A stretch of 64,000 bases of DNA from Flavobacteriaceae bacterium. Lineage in GTDB: Bacteria > Bacteroidota > Bacteroidia > Flavobacteriales > Flavobacteriaceae. This document shows, one piece after another, positions 25,357 to 35,179 of this stretch; within the stretch, counting starts at the first letter, position 1; every line of letters starts with the position of its first letter. The DNA is taken from positions 1-64,000 of the forward strand of contig JAQWGQ010000005.1 in assembly GCA_029238125.1 (NCBI GenBank), given 5' to 3'. The position numbers and the translations under genes were made by a program. A model generated the notes under the pieces. That model searched no databases. It worked only from the letters and a program-made list of their open reading frames with translations, and had not been told where the DNA came from.

Positions 25357-25359
25357 TGT
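25254..25359 (+). repeat. 106-bp direct repeat, copy B (detached ychF 3' end)
   Basis: Duplicate of 22690-22795 with 105/106 identity; continues to its own in-frame stop GTT TAA at 25358-25363. It encodes the last ~35 YchF residues ([18 protein letters not shown]) but is not attached to a start. The opposite strand of this copy is now read as the C-terminus of the PagL-like gene. Confidence 0.95.
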
Positions 25360-26080
25360 TTAATCCTTTTTTTTTTGCAAATAAAGGTCTGTCTAGTTGC
25401 ACAGAAAAACCTGCGCTAACAACATAGCTATTAAGTCCCCCGTTTGGCTGCCAAAAAACATTACTAATATGTCTAAACCCTGGTCTTATTTCGAAAAAAA
25501 TATTTGGATCTATTGAAAAGCTTAATCCAATGAAAATGCTGTTGGAAAAGATAAATCCTCTTTTTTGTCTTTGAGGGACATCTGAAACATAATGTGGCCC
25601 CGAAGTTAAAATAAGAAACACCTGAATTGTTTCATCCAATAAGGTATAATAAAATTTGTTTCCCATATTCAGTCCAAATTCAAAAGATTTATGTTTTTTA
25701 GTTGAATGGGCAAAATCTTTAAATTCAGCAATGTTAAGTTGTGGTTGAGTGAGTAATTCTATTCCCCAACTCTCTTTTTCAACGAGAGTAATATAGTACT
25801 GAAATTGGTAAAATTTATTGATGTAAACATAGTCTACATGAAGATCAATTTTGTCTGGATTAATTCCCAGTTGAGTGATTGTTGAAGCAATCTGATTTTT
25901 TCTTTTAGTGCTGTCGTTTCTAAAAAAATGATCAAATTCTTGTCCACCATATCCAAACACAAAACCAACTTTTGGTGTAGAATCATGGAATATTTCATTG
26001 ATTTGAGCGAATGTTTCTGTAAAAAGAAATTGTAGAAATAAAGTTTTGTAAAATAAAACATGACGTAGGCTATTGTTCAT
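25259..26080 (-). CDS. PagL-like acyloxyacyl hydrolase (lipid A 3-O-deacylase family), with aberrant C-terminal tail
   Basis: A 273-aa exported protein with signal peptide ending FTETFAQ, glycine-rich [11 protein letters not shown], and the family active-site block [28 protein letters not shown], containing the His-x-Ser pair and conserved Asn. PagL enzymes are outer-membrane barrels that remove an acyl chain from lipid A; membership is inferred. The barrel logically ends at VQLDRPLF. The following AKKKG comes from an A10 run, and the final ~33 residues ([12 protein letters not shown]..) are antisense translation of ychF copy B. With nine As the frame would read AKKKD-stop, and that TAA would overlap the copy-B TAA by TTAA. 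The tail is therefore probably an artefact of a 1-nt slip. Confidence 0.75.
   Translation of the reverse strand: MNNSLRHVLFYKTLFLQFLFTETFAQINEIFHDSTPKVGFVFGYGGQEFDHFFRNDSTKRKNQIASTITQLGINPDKIDLHVDYVYINKFYQFQYYITLVEKESWGIELLTQPQLNIAEFKDFAHSTKKHKSFEFGLNMGNKFYYTLLDETIQVFLILTSGPHYVSDVPQRQKRGFIFSNSIFIGLSFSIDPNIFFEIRPGFRHISNVFWQPNGGLNSYVVSAGFSVQLDRPLFAKKKGLNIKPEVHHIAVLHDIVFPFHAHFACLFDFGFGL
25367..25376 (-). repeat. A10 homopolymer (minus strand) controlling the PagL-like stop
   Basis: Ten As in GCA AAA AAA AAA GGA TTA. One fewer A gives GCA AAA AAA AAG GAT TAA, an immediate stop. The tract thus decides between a normal barrel terminus and a 33-residue foreign extension. Confidence 0.85.
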
Positions 26081-26129
26081 GCAATTGACGATTTGAGATT
26101 ACGACAAATGTATTAAACAATCATATAGG

Positions 26130-26864
26130 TTATATTTTGATGTAGACCTCTTCAAATGGAATCCGAAAGCGTTTGCCATACACGCCCTTTGGATCACGAA
26201 TCCCACAGCCAATTACCATATTGATTTCGGCTTTTCGGCCAATTCCCAAGGCACGCTTTACGCGTAAACTATCATGCCCCTCCATCGGACAAGTGTCATA
26301 GCCAATCGCTGCCATTGCAATCATAAAATTTTGCGCCGCTAGACCAGCACTCTTTTGAGCGACGACACGCAAATCACTTCTACGATTTTGGCGGTACATC
26401 GGTCGGAATAAGCCAACAATCTGAGCGAATAAAAATACTAGCCATCCTTTAACACCAAAAAATGTACTGTAAAGCGTAGGAATTAGTTTTCCGTAATAAT
26501 TGAGCGCCATTTTTTTTCGAGCAGGACTAAACGAATTGGTGGTTTGAAACGCATCTGACAAATAGGTGTAATTGGCTTTGGCACGACTTCGCCAAAGGTC
26601 ACGTCGGGCAACAACAACAACCAGTTGGTTGGCGGTTTTGGCAGCCCCTTGATTGAAACACGCCTTTGCAATCTCTTTACACTTTTCTTTGTCTGTAACA
26701 TGGTAAAACTCCCACAATTGCAAGTTGCTGCTCGTTGGAGCGAGCGTAGCTTGTTGAATACAATCCTTGACCTTGTCATCATCAAGAGCTTCATCGGTAT
26801 ATGCGCGCACAGACCGTCGATAGGCAATCGCTTCCCGAACGGTTTTCTCTTTTATCCCAGCCAT
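26130..26864 (-). CDS. Nitroreductase family protein
   Basis: A 244-aa FMN-dependent oxidoreductase-type protein. N-terminal REAIAYRRSVRAYTDEAL is the FMN-phosphate binding motif; LAPTSSNLQLWEFYHV and the C-terminal GYDTCPMEGHDSLRVKRALGIGRKAEINMVIGCG are also family typical. The start is taken at ATG 26864 (MAGIKEKTVREA); the track start at 26933 lies far inside the upstream aldehyde dehydrogenase. Overlap with this gene is then 13 nt. A middle insertion with ARKKMALNYYGKLIPTLYSTFFGVKGWLVFLFAQIVG is hydrophobic and may be a membrane-binding or dimer element. Substrate unknown (quinones, nitro compounds or flavin). Confidence 0.88.
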   Translation of the reverse strand: MAGIKEKTVREAIAYRRSVRAYTDEALDDDKVKDCIQQATLAPTSSNLQLWEFYHVTDKEKCKEIAKACFNQGAAKTANQLVVVVARRDLWRSRAKANYTYLSDAFQTTNSFSPARKKMALNYYGKLIPTLYSTFFGVKGWLVFLFAQIVGLFRPMYRQNRRSDLRVVAQKSAGLAAQNFMIAMAAIGYDTCPMEGHDSLRVKRALGIGRKAEINMVIGCGIRDPKGVYGKRFRIPFEEVYIKI

Positions 26865-28246
26865 TTGAGCAATGGTTTTAGGAATTTTATTTTCTTTTTG
26901 TATGGTGCATAACGCATGGAGGGGTCTGGCCAACTGCTACGTTGGATAAAGGGTTTGTCATGCGAAAAAGCAAAAAAGCTATGCTTTCCATGATAAGCTC
27001 CCATGCCACTTTGACCAATGCCACCAAACGGAAGATTGCGATTGGTAAACTGCAATAGCGTATCATTGATAATTCCCCCGCCATAGGAATAGGTGCGCAT
27101 CAAGTTTTTTGCCCAGCGTTTTCGTTGGGAAAACACATAAAAAGACAGCGGTTTTTCATATTGCTGGATGATGGCCTTTAAATCTTCATCCGTCCGATAA
27201 GTGAGAATCGGTAAGATTGGCCCAAAAATCTCTTCTTCCATCAAGGGGTTAGTCGTATCATTTACATCTACTAGCGTTGGCTGTATGTATCGTTTTTTGG
27301 TAATGGTTTTTCCACCGTATCGGATGCGTTGGCGATGAAGCAAGTTTTTTAACCGTTCAAAATGATTGGCATTGATAATGTGCCCATAATCATCTGACTT
27401 GGATTCATCCGCACCATAACTCTCTTGTATCGATACAATCATTGCGGCAATCAATGACTCTTTTACAGATTCATGCACCAATATGTAGTCAGGTGCAATA
27501 CAGGTTTGTCCACAATTGAGAAACTTGCCAAATACGATACGTCGGGCAGCAACCCGTATTCGAGCAGTATAATCAACAACACAAGGGTTTTTTCCACCGA
27601 GCTCGAGCATCGTTGGGGTGAGGTGCTTTGCTGCTGCTTGCGCAACAATTTTGGCGACGCGAACACCTCCAGTGTACATAATATAATCCCATCGCTCTTC
27701 TAGCAGTGATTTTCCAATCTCGGGGCCGCCTTGTACAACGGTCACCCAATCTGGCGGAAATACCAACTTGATGATTTTTTTTATACAATCTGTAGTGTGC
27801 GGTGCAAGTTCTGAGGGTTTCACAACAACCGTGTTGCCCGCAGCTATAGCCCCGATCAAGGGCGTAAAAACAAGTTGAAACGGATAGTTCCAAGGACTGA
27901 TGTGCAACATCACACCATGGGGTTCAGGGACAATAAAGTCTTTTGAAGGCCAATTTAAAAGAGAATTGGTTACGCGCTTGGGCTTAGCCAACTGTTTGAG
28001 GTGTTGCTTGAAGTAATCAATTTCTGTCAGCACAAGCCCAACTTCAGACAGAAAGGTTTCACTCGAAGATTTTCCCAAATCCTTTTTAAGAGCTTCATTG
28101 ATGGCTTTTTCCTCAACCAGGATGACCTGCTTTAAGGTCTGTAATACTTGCTGCCTCGATTGTAGCGATCGCGTACCACCATTGTCAAAAAATTGACGTT
28201 GTGCCAATACCAAAGGATTTTGATTTGGGAAATCATCTTTTTTCAT
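26852..28246 (-). CDS. Aldehyde dehydrogenase, class 3-like
   Basis: A 464-aa NAD(P)-dependent aldehyde dehydrogenase. Motifs: ISPWNYPFQLVFTPLIGAIAAGNTVVVKPSELAPHT (Asn of the oxyanion hole in PWNYP), MLELGGKNPCVVD (general-base Glu) and KFLNCGQTCIAPDYILV (nucleophile Cys in GQTC). The length and lack of an N-terminal extension match the fatty-aldehyde (ALDH3) group. The C-terminus (YKKKIKFLKPLLKWLG) is basic-hydrophobic and could associate with membrane. It overlaps the nitroreductase start, so the pair is co-transcribed; shared detoxification of reactive aldehydes or quinones is plausible but not shown. Confidence 0.92.
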   Translation of the reverse strand: MKKDDFPNQNPLVLAQRQFFDNGGTRSLQSRQQVLQTLKQVILVEEKAINEALKKDLGKSSSETFLSEVGLVLTEIDYFKQHLKQLAKPKRVTNSLLNWPSKDFIVPEPHGVMLHISPWNYPFQLVFTPLIGAIAAGNTVVVKPSELAPHTTDCIKKIIKLVFPPDWVTVVQGGPEIGKSLLEERWDYIMYTGGVRVAKIVAQAAAKHLTPTMLELGGKNPCVVDYTARIRVAARRIVFGKFLNCGQTCIAPDYILVHESVKESLIAAMIVSIQESYGADESKSDDYGHIINANHFERLKNLLHRQRIRYGGKTITKKRYIQPTLVDVNDTTNPLMEEEIFGPILPILTYRTDEDLKAIIQQYEKPLSFYVFSQRKRWAKNLMRTYSYGGGIINDTLLQFTNRNLPFGGIGQSGMGAYHGKHSFFAFSHDKPFIQRSSWPDPSMRYAPYKKKIKFLKPLLKWLG

Positions 28247-28510
28247 AATACTACAATGTTACAAAAATTCACGTGGATTCAATTTTTTGTAAAAAATAAA
28301 AGGGTTTTATTGGTGAAAACTTGAATTTCCCCCATCTTTGAACTTTAAAAAATAAAAAATTGTTGGACGTCATTCAAAATAATCAATTAACTTATTGATA
28401 ATCAATATCTTAAAAATATTTATTGAATTTGGGTATCTATACGTGATTTTTACATTCTTATTACCTAGTTCATCTTTAGATAGTTTTGATTTTAATTTGC
28501 ATATTGTATA
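28247..28510. other. AT-rich leader region upstream of the ilv operon
   Basis: 264 bp without a gene on the track. Neither a clean TTG-N19-TAnnTTTG promoter nor a recognised riboswitch was found. A GTG-initiated 22-codon ORF (28443-28511) ends at TAATG, its stop overlapping the ilvD ATG; 8 of its 22 codons are Ile, Leu or Val. This could be a leader peptide, but the region is AT-rich enough to give such codons by chance. Confidence 0.35.
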
Positions 28511-30184
28511 ATGAACAGATACAGTAAAACCGTAACGCAAGATCCAACCCAGCCAGCAGCACAAGCCATGCTTCATGCGATTGGCTTGACTGATGAGGAC
28601 TTACAAAAGCCACTGGTCGGCATTGCATCGACTGGTTATGAAGGCAATCCTTGTAACATGCACCTCAATGATTTGTCAACCCATGTAAAAAAAGGGACAG
28701 CGCAAGTTGACCTTGTTGGGTTGATCTTTAATACCATTGGGGTTAGCGATGGAATTTCGATGGGTACACCAGGAATGCGCTTTTCATTGCCCTCCAGAGA
28801 TTTGATTGCAGACTCTATGGAAACGGTTATGGGTGCGATGTCTTATGATGCTATGGTAACCGTTGTTGGTTGTGACAAAAACATGCCAGGTGCTTTAATG
28901 GCAATGCTGCGCCTCAATCGCCCATCTGTACTTCTTTATGGCGGCACGATTGCAGCAGGTTGTCTCAACGATAAAAAACTCGATGTGGTCTCTGCTTTTG
29001 AAGCATGGGGACAAAAAGTAGCAGGGTCGATTGACGAAAAAGAATTTAAAGCTGTCGTGCAAAATGCCTGTCCAGGAGCTGGCGCATGTGGCGGGATGTA
29101 CACGGCCAATACGATGGCTTCTTCTATAGAAGCCCTGGGAATGTCACTTCCTTACAGTTCTTCTAACCCTGCGGTTGGTGAAGAAAAACAAGGCGATGCG
29201 ATTGCTGCTGGAAAAGCGTTGCATCATCTTCTGGAAAAAGACATTAAACCACGTGATATTGTGACCAAAAAATCTTTGGAAAACGCACTTCGGTTGATTA
29301 CCGTCCTAGGGGGATCAACCAATGCCGTGCTTCACTTTTTGGCAATTGCCAAAGCAGCACAGGTTGACATAAGCATTGATGATTTTCAGCGAATTAGTGA
29401 TTGTACGCCTTTTTTGGCAGACTTAAAGCCAAGCGGAAAGTTTTTGATGGAAGATGTTCATCGTGTGGGTGGTATTCCTGCTGTAATGAAATATATGCTT
29501 GAAGAGGGTATGTTGCACGGAGACTGTCTAACAGTTACAGGCAAAACAATTGCAGAAAATCTAGCAGATGTAGAACCACTTCAAGTTGGTCAAAAGGTCA
29601 TACGTTCTGTTTCTGACCCCATCAAACCAACGGGACATATTCGTATTTTAAAAGGAAATCTAGCAGAAGAAGGGTCAGTTGCTAAAATCACTGGAAAAGA
29701 AGGTTTAGTTTTCAGTGGACCTGCTCGCGTTTTTGATGGAGAGTTTGAAGCCAACGACGGTATTCGAACAGGAAAAGTGCAAAAAGGAGAAGTCGTTGTG
29801 ATTCGTTACGAGGGACCGCAGGGAGGACCCGGAATGCCTGAAATGCTAAAACCCACAGCCGCGATTATGGGTGCTGGACTGGGGAATGATGTCGCTTTGA
29901 TTACTGATGGACGATTTTCGGGCGGTACACACGGATTTGTCGTGGGGCATATCACACCTGAAGCACAAATCGGTGGTGCACTTGCTCTTGTAAAAGATGG
30001 AGATATGATCACCATCAATGCGGAAGATAATACCATTATCTTGGATGTTGATGACAAAGAACTCGAATCGAGAAAGGCGCAATGGAAAGCTCCAGAACTC
30101 AAAGTCTCACGAGGAGTATTGTATAAATATGCCAAAGCAGTTTCATCTGCATCTGCTGGCTGTGTAACTGATGAAAATCTCTAA
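28511..30184 (+). CDS. ilvD: Dihydroxy-acid dehydratase
   Basis: Fe-S enzyme dehydrating 2,3-dihydroxy acids to the 2-oxo acids of valine and isoleucine synthesis. 557 aa. Cluster-binding cysteines are in [31 protein letters not shown] and [18 protein letters not shown]; the C-terminal [21 protein letters not shown] is the substrate-binding hallmark. First gene of a five-gene ilv operon; its stop and the ilvB ATG share a base (TAATG), giving translational coupling. Its position first, ahead of acetolactate synthase, is typical of flavobacteria. Confidence 0.97.
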   Translation: MNRYSKTVTQDPTQPAAQAMLHAIGLTDEDLQKPLVGIASTGYEGNPCNMHLNDLSTHVKKGTAQVDLVGLIFNTIGVSDGISMGTPGMRFSLPSRDLIADSMETVMGAMSYDAMVTVVGCDKNMPGALMAMLRLNRPSVLLYGGTIAAGCLNDKKLDVVSAFEAWGQKVAGSIDEKEFKAVVQNACPGAGACGGMYTANTMASSIEALGMSLPYSSSNPAVGEEKQGDAIAAGKALHHLLEKDIKPRDIVTKKSLENALRLITVLGGSTNAVLHFLAIAKAAQVDISIDDFQRISDCTPFLADLKPSGKFLMEDVHRVGGIPAVMKYMLEEGMLHGDCLTVTGKTIAENLADVEPLQVGQKVIRSVSDPIKPTGHIRILKGNLAEEGSVAKITGKEGLVFSGPARVFDGEFEANDGIRTGKVQKGEVVVIRYEGPQGGPGMPEMLKPTAAIMGAGLGNDVALITDGRFSGGTHGFVVGHITPEAQIGGALALVKDGDMITINAEDNTIILDVDDKELESRKAQWKAPELKVSRGVLYKYAKAVSSASAGCVTDENL

Positions 30185-31902
30185 TGAGCGCAAAAACAAC
30201 TCTCCAAAATCCAAAAGGCCCAATCAGTGGTGCTGAAGCAGTAGTGCGCAGTTTGGTCGCTGAAGGAGCTGACCTGATTTACGGATATCCTGGTGGTGCC
30301 ATTATGCCAGTTTATGATGAGCTTTATAAGTTTCAAGACCATATCAATCATGTGCTTGTGCGTCATGAACAAGGTGCTGCCCATGCCGCTCAGGGTTTTG
30401 CGCGAGTTTCGGGTCAAGTGGGAGTCTGCATGGCAACCTCTGGTCCTGGTGCAACCAACTTGGTGACTGGAATTGCGGATGCGATGATTGACTCCACGCC
30501 ACTTGTATGTGTCACAGGGCAAGTTCCCTCTCATTTGTTGGGCTCAGATGCCTTTCAAGAAACAGATATAATCGGAATTTCAACCCCTGTTACCAAATGG
30601 AGTTATCAAGTCACCCGCGTTGAGGAAATTCCAGAAATCATTGCAAAAGCATTTTATATCGCTCGTTCTGGTCGTCCGGGACCTGTATTGGTTGATATCA
30701 CCAAAGACGCCCAATTTGGAACAAGTGATTTTTCATACACCCCATGTACAAAAATTCGAAGCTATAAACCCGTTCCTGAAACAGAAGAAAACGATTTGGT
30801 GCAAGCTGCCAAGCTGATCAACGCAGCAAAAAACCCCCTTATCGTATGGGGACAGGGTGTGATTTTGGGCGAAGCTGAGGAGGAGTTCCGTGCATTTGTT
30901 GAAAAGTCAGGAGTTCCTGCTGCATGGACGATTCTTGGCGTTTCTGCTATCGAAACCTCTCATCCACTAAACGTTGGTATGGTTGGAATGCATGGTAATT
31001 ACGCGCCAAACCTCCTTACCAATGAATGCGATTTATTGCTTGCAATCGGAATGCGATTTGACGATCGTGTAACTGGTGATTTGGCTACCTATGCCAAACA
31101 AGCCAAAATCATTCATTTTGAGATTGACCCCGCAGAAGTCAACAAAAATGTAGAGGTTGATGTAGCCGTTATGGGGAGTGTAAAACATACCCTCAAAGCG
31201 ATTCTCACTCATTTACAAACAAAAACATACCCCAACTGGCTCAAACGATTTAAAGAGCTTGATGCAATCGAGTTTGACAAGGTTATCGACGATGAAATCA
31301 ACCCGACAAAGTCTGGTTTGACAATGGGTGAAGTCATCAAAACGATTAATGCGAATAGTGGGGGCGAAGCTGTCATAGTTACCGACGTTGGGCAACATCA
31401 GATGATCGCTTGTCGATACGCAGAATTTTCACAATCTAAAAGCAATATCACTTCTGGTGGTTTGGGAACCATGGGATTTGCTTTACCAGCCGCACTGGGT
31501 GCCAAAATGGGTGCTCCAAATCGAGAAGTAGTTGCAGTGATTGGAGATGGTGGATTTCAAATGAACATTCAAGAATTGGGTACGATTTTCCAAACCCAAG
31601 CTGCGGTTAAGATTGTGATTCTAAACAATGACTTTTTGGGTATGGTACGTCAGTGGCAACAGTTGTTTTTTGACAAACGATACGCTTCTACTGAAATGGT
31701 AAACCCAGATTTTGTCAAAATCGCAGAGGGTTATTTTATCGATTCAAAACGAGTAACAGAACGAGAGGAAATGACTGCTGCTGTAGCCGAAATGATGAAG
31801 TCCGACAAACCCTATCTTCTTGAGGTTTGTGTGGAAAAAGAAAACAATGTATTTCCGATGATTCCTTCTGGGGCATCGGTCTCAGACATCAGACTCGAAT
31901 AA
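30184..31902 (+). CDS. ilvB: Acetolactate synthase large subunit
   Basis: ThDP- and FAD-dependent catalytic subunit that condenses pyruvate with pyruvate or 2-oxobutanoate. 572 aa. The catalytic Glu is in VLVRHEQGAAHAAQGFARVSG, the FAD region is centred on MVGMHGNYAPNLL, and the ThDP/Mg motif is GDGGFQMNIQELGTIFQTQAAVKIVILNN. Coupled to ilvD by TAATG and 2 nt from the ilvN ATG, matching stoichiometric production with its regulatory subunit. Confidence 0.97.
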   Translation: MSAKTTLQNPKGPISGAEAVVRSLVAEGADLIYGYPGGAIMPVYDELYKFQDHINHVLVRHEQGAAHAAQGFARVSGQVGVCMATSGPGATNLVTGIADAMIDSTPLVCVTGQVPSHLLGSDAFQETDIIGISTPVTKWSYQVTRVEEIPEIIAKAFYIARSGRPGPVLVDITKDAQFGTSDFSYTPCTKIRSYKPVPETEENDLVQAAKLINAAKNPLIVWGQGVILGEAEEEFRAFVEKSGVPAAWTILGVSAIETSHPLNVGMVGMHGNYAPNLLTNECDLLLAIGMRFDDRVTGDLATYAKQAKIIHFEIDPAEVNKNVEVDVAVMGSVKHTLKAILTHLQTKTYPNWLKRFKELDAIEFDKVIDDEINPTKSGLTMGEVIKTINANSGGEAVIVTDVGQHQMIACRYAEFSQSKSNITSGGLGTMGFALPAALGAKMGAPNREVVAVIGDGGFQMNIQELGTIFQTQAAVKIVILNNDFLGMVRQWQQLFFDKRYASTEMVNPDFVKIAEGYFIDSKRVTEREEMTAAVAEMMKSDKPYLLEVCVEKENNVFPMIPSGASVSDIRLE

Positions 31903-31904
31903 TC

Positions 31905-32429
31905 ATGGAACAAAAAAACTATACGATTTCAATTTATGCAGAAAACAATGTCGGTTTGCTTTCTCGTGTGTCTGCGATTTTCCTGAAACGACATATTAAT
32001 ATCGATAGTTTAAATACGTCGATGTCTGAAATTGAAAATATCTTTCGTTTTGTGATTGTTGCCCAGCTTTCAGAAGAACAAGTCCAGAAGATCGTCAAGC
32101 AAATCGAAAAACAAATCGAAGTGATCAAGGCGTTTTATCACACTGATGAAGAAACGATTTTTCAAGAATCAGCTTTGTATAAAGTGAAATCAAACTCGTT
32201 GTTTGAACAGCGTCAGATTCAAAATGTGATTAAAAAGAGTTATGCCAACATTGTGACGGTCAATCCCGAGTTTTTTGTTATCGAAAAAACAGGATTTCGA
32301 GAGGAAACCGAGCAATTGTATAAAGAATTGGTACCTTATGGTCTGTTGCAGTTTGTACGCTCTGGTCGAATCTCTGTGACAAAATCACCGATGCAAATTT
32401 CCCATATATTAAAAGAATTCTCTAAATAA
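31905..32429 (+). CDS. ilvN: Acetolactate synthase small (regulatory) subunit
   Basis: ACT-domain subunit that activates IlvB and confers valine feedback inhibition. Start ATG 31905 ([29 protein letters not shown]), just after the ilvB stop; the track start lies inside ilvB. 174 aa. The ACT domain covers about residues 5-80 with [23 protein letters not shown], where the valine site lies; the C-terminal activating domain ends [10 protein letters not shown]. The length fits the long (IlvH-like) form rather than the ~95-aa IlvN of E. coli; ilvH would be an equally valid symbol. Confidence 0.94.
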   Translation: MEQKNYTISIYAENNVGLLSRVSAIFLKRHINIDSLNTSMSEIENIFRFVIVAQLSEEQVQKIVKQIEKQIEVIKAFYHTDEETIFQESALYKVKSNSLFEQRQIQNVIKKSYANIVTVNPEFFVIEKTGFREETEQLYKELVPYGLLQFVRSGRISVTKSPMQISHILKEFSK

Positions 32430-32436
32430 ATTTATC

Positions 32437-33909
32437 ATGTCAAATTACTTTAATACCCTCTCTTTACACGAAAAATTCGATCAACTTGCACGTTGTCGTT
32501 TTATGGACTCCTCGGAGTTTTCCAATGGCATTGCGGCTTTGGAAGGCAAAAATATTGTTATTGTTGGTTGTGGTGCGCAAGGACTCAACCAAGGGTTGAA
32601 CATGCGTGATGCGGGCTTACGTGTTTCCTATGCACTTCGTGCGGGAGCGATTGAGCAAAAACGAGCCTCGTACAACAATGCGGTCTCCAATGACTTCCCT
32701 GTTGGTACCTATGAGGATATGATTCCATCAGCAGATTTGGTGATCAATTTGACCCCAGATAAAAATCACACATCTGTTGTTGAAGCAGTTATGCCTTTGA
32801 TGAAAAAAGGGGCGACTTTGTCCTATTCTCACGGATTTAATATCGTAGAAGAAGGAATGAAAATCCGAGAAGATCTTACGGTAATTATGGTAGCACCAAA
32901 GAGTCCTGGATCAGAAGTCCGGGAAGAGTATAAACGAGGTTTTGGCGTTCCTACATTGATTGCTGTTCATGTAGATAATGACCCTCAGGGCTACGGTCTT
33001 GAGCAAGCAAAAGCATATTGTGTAGGAACTGGTGGACACCGAGCTGGCGTATTGGAATCGTCTTTTGTCGCCGAGGTCAAATCTGATTTGATGGGTGAGC
33101 AAACGATTTTGTGTGGGGTGTTACAAACAGGATCGATCTTGTGCTTTGACAAAATGGTTGCGCAAGGAATAGATCCAAACTATGCGTCAAAACTCATGCA
33201 ATTTGGTTGGGAAACCATTACGGAAGCATTGAAACACGGCGGAATTACCAATATGATGGATCGTTTGAGTAACCCTGCGAAAATCAAGGCCTTTGAACTG
33301 TCAGAAGAACTAAAAGAGATCATGACTCCATTGTTTCAAAAGCACATGGACGATATCATGTCAGGTCACTTTTCAAAAACCATGATGGAAGATTGGGCGA
33401 ATGATGATAAAAATCTGCTGACATGGCGCGCTGCAACAGGCGAAACGGCATTTGAAAAAACTGTCATAACAGACAAGGAAATCGCGGAACAAGAATACTT
33501 TGATCATGGGGTATTGATGGTCGCTTTTGTTCGTGCAGGGGTGGAGTTGGCATTTGACACCATGGTTGCCTCTGGCATCAAGGATGCATCGGCATACTAC
33601 GAATCGCTACACGAGACGCCATTGATTGCCAATACCATTGCACGTAAAAAGTTATTTGAAATGAATCGTGTGATTTCAGACACAGCCGAATATGGTTGTT
33701 ATTTGTTTGATCATGCTTGTAAACCATTGCTTACCGACTTTATGAAGAAAATCAATACAGATGTGATTGGGACTTCTTATCAGTCAAATGATACAGGCGT
33801 TGATAACCAGAAACTCATTGCAATCAATGCTGTTATTCGCAATCACCCTGTTGAAGTAATTGGTAAAGAATTGCGCGAATCGATGACCGCAATGAAAAAA
33901 ATCGTGTAA
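32437..33909 (+). CDS. ilvC: Ketol-acid reductoisomerase, class II
   Basis: NADPH- and Mg-dependent isomeroreductase that converts acetolactate or acetohydroxybutyrate to dihydroxy acids. At 490 aa it is the long class II form with a duplicated C-terminal knotted domain. NADPH-binding motif [22 protein letters not shown]; Mg-binding acidic residues lie in [14 protein letters not shown] and the C-terminal repeat ([13 protein letters not shown]). It lies 7 nt after ilvN and 3 nt before ilvA, in the same operon. Confidence 0.96.
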   Translation: MSNYFNTLSLHEKFDQLARCRFMDSSEFSNGIAALEGKNIVIVGCGAQGLNQGLNMRDAGLRVSYALRAGAIEQKRASYNNAVSNDFPVGTYEDMIPSADLVINLTPDKNHTSVVEAVMPLMKKGATLSYSHGFNIVEEGMKIREDLTVIMVAPKSPGSEVREEYKRGFGVPTLIAVHVDNDPQGYGLEQAKAYCVGTGGHRAGVLESSFVAEVKSDLMGEQTILCGVLQTGSILCFDKMVAQGIDPNYASKLMQFGWETITEALKHGGITNMMDRLSNPAKIKAFELSEELKEIMTPLFQKHMDDIMSGHFSKTMMEDWANDDKNLLTWRAATGETAFEKTVITDKEIAEQEYFDHGVLMVAFVRAGVELAFDTMVASGIKDASAYYESLHETPLIANTIARKKLFEMNRVISDTAEYGCYLFDHACKPLLTDFMKKINTDVIGTSYQSNDTGVDNQKLIAINAVIRNHPVEVIGKELRESMTAMKKIV

Positions 33910-33912
33910 AGT

Positions 33913-35163
33913 TTGGCAAAGCTTTTCGACATACAGAGCATTCAAGAAGCAAAGGGTATCGTTCGCGATGTCGCTTTGGAAACGCCTCTACAACTCAATG
34001 AGAGATTGAGTGAGCAGTACGGCGCCAAGGTGTATTTCAAACGAGAAGACCTTCAGCCGATACGCTCATTTAAACTTCGAGGGGCTTATCACAAAATATA
34101 TAAGTTATCTACAGAAGAAAGAGAGCATGGGATTGTTTGTGCAAGTGCAGGCAACCATGCGCAAGGCGTTGCGCTTGCCTGTAATAAACTTGGAATCAAG
34201 GGCACGATTTTTATGCCCGTTCCTACACCAAAACAAAAACTTGGTCAAGTCCGAATGTTTGGCGGTTCGAATATAGAAATCCGGCTCATTGGCGATACTT
34301 TTGATGATGCCTATGCTGCTGCGCAGTCTTTTAAAGATAAAACCAACAGTATTTTTGTGCATCCCTTCGAAGATAAGGATGTGGTCATTGGTCAAGCAAC
34401 GCTCGCATTGGAACTCATTGAGCAAGCCGAGGAACCGATCGATTATATTCTTGTTCCGATTGGTGGGGGAGGTCTTATCTCTGGTGTGATACACGTATTT
34501 AAAACACTTTCACCTCAGACCAAAGTGATAGGCATTGAACCAGAGGGAGCGCCTGCCATGCAGCAATCACTGGCCAATGGTAAAAACACGGTACTCAATA
34601 ATATCGATCCTTTTGTCGATGGAGCTGCAGTTCGAAAAGTTGGCGATGATGCGTATACATTGTGCAAAACTTTTTTAGACAAGCTTGTAATCGTATCTGA
34701 AGGAAAAATATGCCAATCTATCCTTAAATTATACAACAAAGAAGCCATTGTCGTTGAGCCAGCTGGTGCGATGTCTACAGCATCTCTAAAAATGATTACC
34801 GAAGAGATCAAAGGAAAAAACGTGGTATGTCTAATTTGTGGAGGAAACAACGACATCACACGAATGGCAGAAATCAAGGAACGTGCTCTGTTGGAAGCCA
34901 AGTTATTACATTATTTTATCGTTCGTTTTCCACAGCGAGCGGGTGCTTTAAAAGAGTTTGTCGCAGAAGTGCTAGGTCCAAATGATGACATTACCTTTTT
35001 TGAGTATTCTAAGAAAAACAACCGATCCAATGGTCCTGCTGTAGTTGGGATTGAAATTAAAAACCCGGATGATTTTGACAGTCTAGTCAAACGAATGAAG
35101 TCAAAAGGGTTTTATGGAGATTATATCAACAATAAACCTGACTTGTTTCAATTTTTAATATAA
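33913..35163 (+). CDS. ilvA: Threonine dehydratase (biosynthetic)
   Basis: PLP enzyme deaminating threonine to 2-oxobutanoate, which supplies the isoleucine branch of the operon. 416 aa from a TTG start at 33913, 3 nt after the ilvC stop; the downstream ATGs would cut into the PLP domain. PLP Lys in [19 protein letters not shown]; phosphate-binding loop [23 protein letters not shown] at the cofactor pyridine. The C-terminal ~80 residues ([33 protein letters not shown]) form a single ACT-like regulatory domain, so isoleucine feedback is likely. The unusual TTG start may lower translation relative to ilvC. Confidence 0.93.
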   Translation: MAKLFDIQSIQEAKGIVRDVALETPLQLNERLSEQYGAKVYFKREDLQPIRSFKLRGAYHKIYKLSTEEREHGIVCASAGNHAQGVALACNKLGIKGTIFMPVPTPKQKLGQVRMFGGSNIEIRLIGDTFDDAYAAAQSFKDKTNSIFVHPFEDKDVVIGQATLALELIEQAEEPIDYILVPIGGGGLISGVIHVFKTLSPQTKVIGIEPEGAPAMQQSLANGKNTVLNNIDPFVDGAAVRKVGDDAYTLCKTFLDKLVIVSEGKICQSILKLYNKEAIVVEPAGAMSTASLKMITEEIKGKNVVCLICGGNNDITRMAEIKERALLEAKLLHYFIVRFPQRAGALKEFVAEVLGPNDDITFFEYSKKNNRSNGPAVVGIEIKNPDDFDSLVKRMKSKGFYGDYINNKPDLFQFLI

Positions 35164-35179
35164 TTGTAAAAAAATTTGC

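Larger units (their letters stand above)
22796..25359. mobile_element. Inserted 2.56-kb segment bounded by the duplicated ychF 3' end
   Basis: The segment between the ends of the two repeats contains a two-gene minus-strand operon (lipoprotein plus outer-membrane barrel), an orphan CxxC protein and a short peptide ORF. It is strikingly AT-rich, especially at 24.4-24.7 kb. Direct repeats of a gene's 3' end are what integration into that gene by single crossover or site-specific recombination leaves behind. No integrase, transposase or terminal inverted repeat is visible, so this is an insertion scar or island remnant, not a recognised autonomous element. Confidence 0.6.

Noticed and set aside
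22796-25359. Complete IS element or conjugative island
   Set aside because: No transposase, integrase, relaxase or terminal inverted repeats could be found; only the repeat-bounded insertion is claimed.
28370-28576. 68-aa minus-strand ORF upstream of ilvD
   Set aside because: Spans the AT-rich leader and the ilvD start; no promoter or family resemblance.
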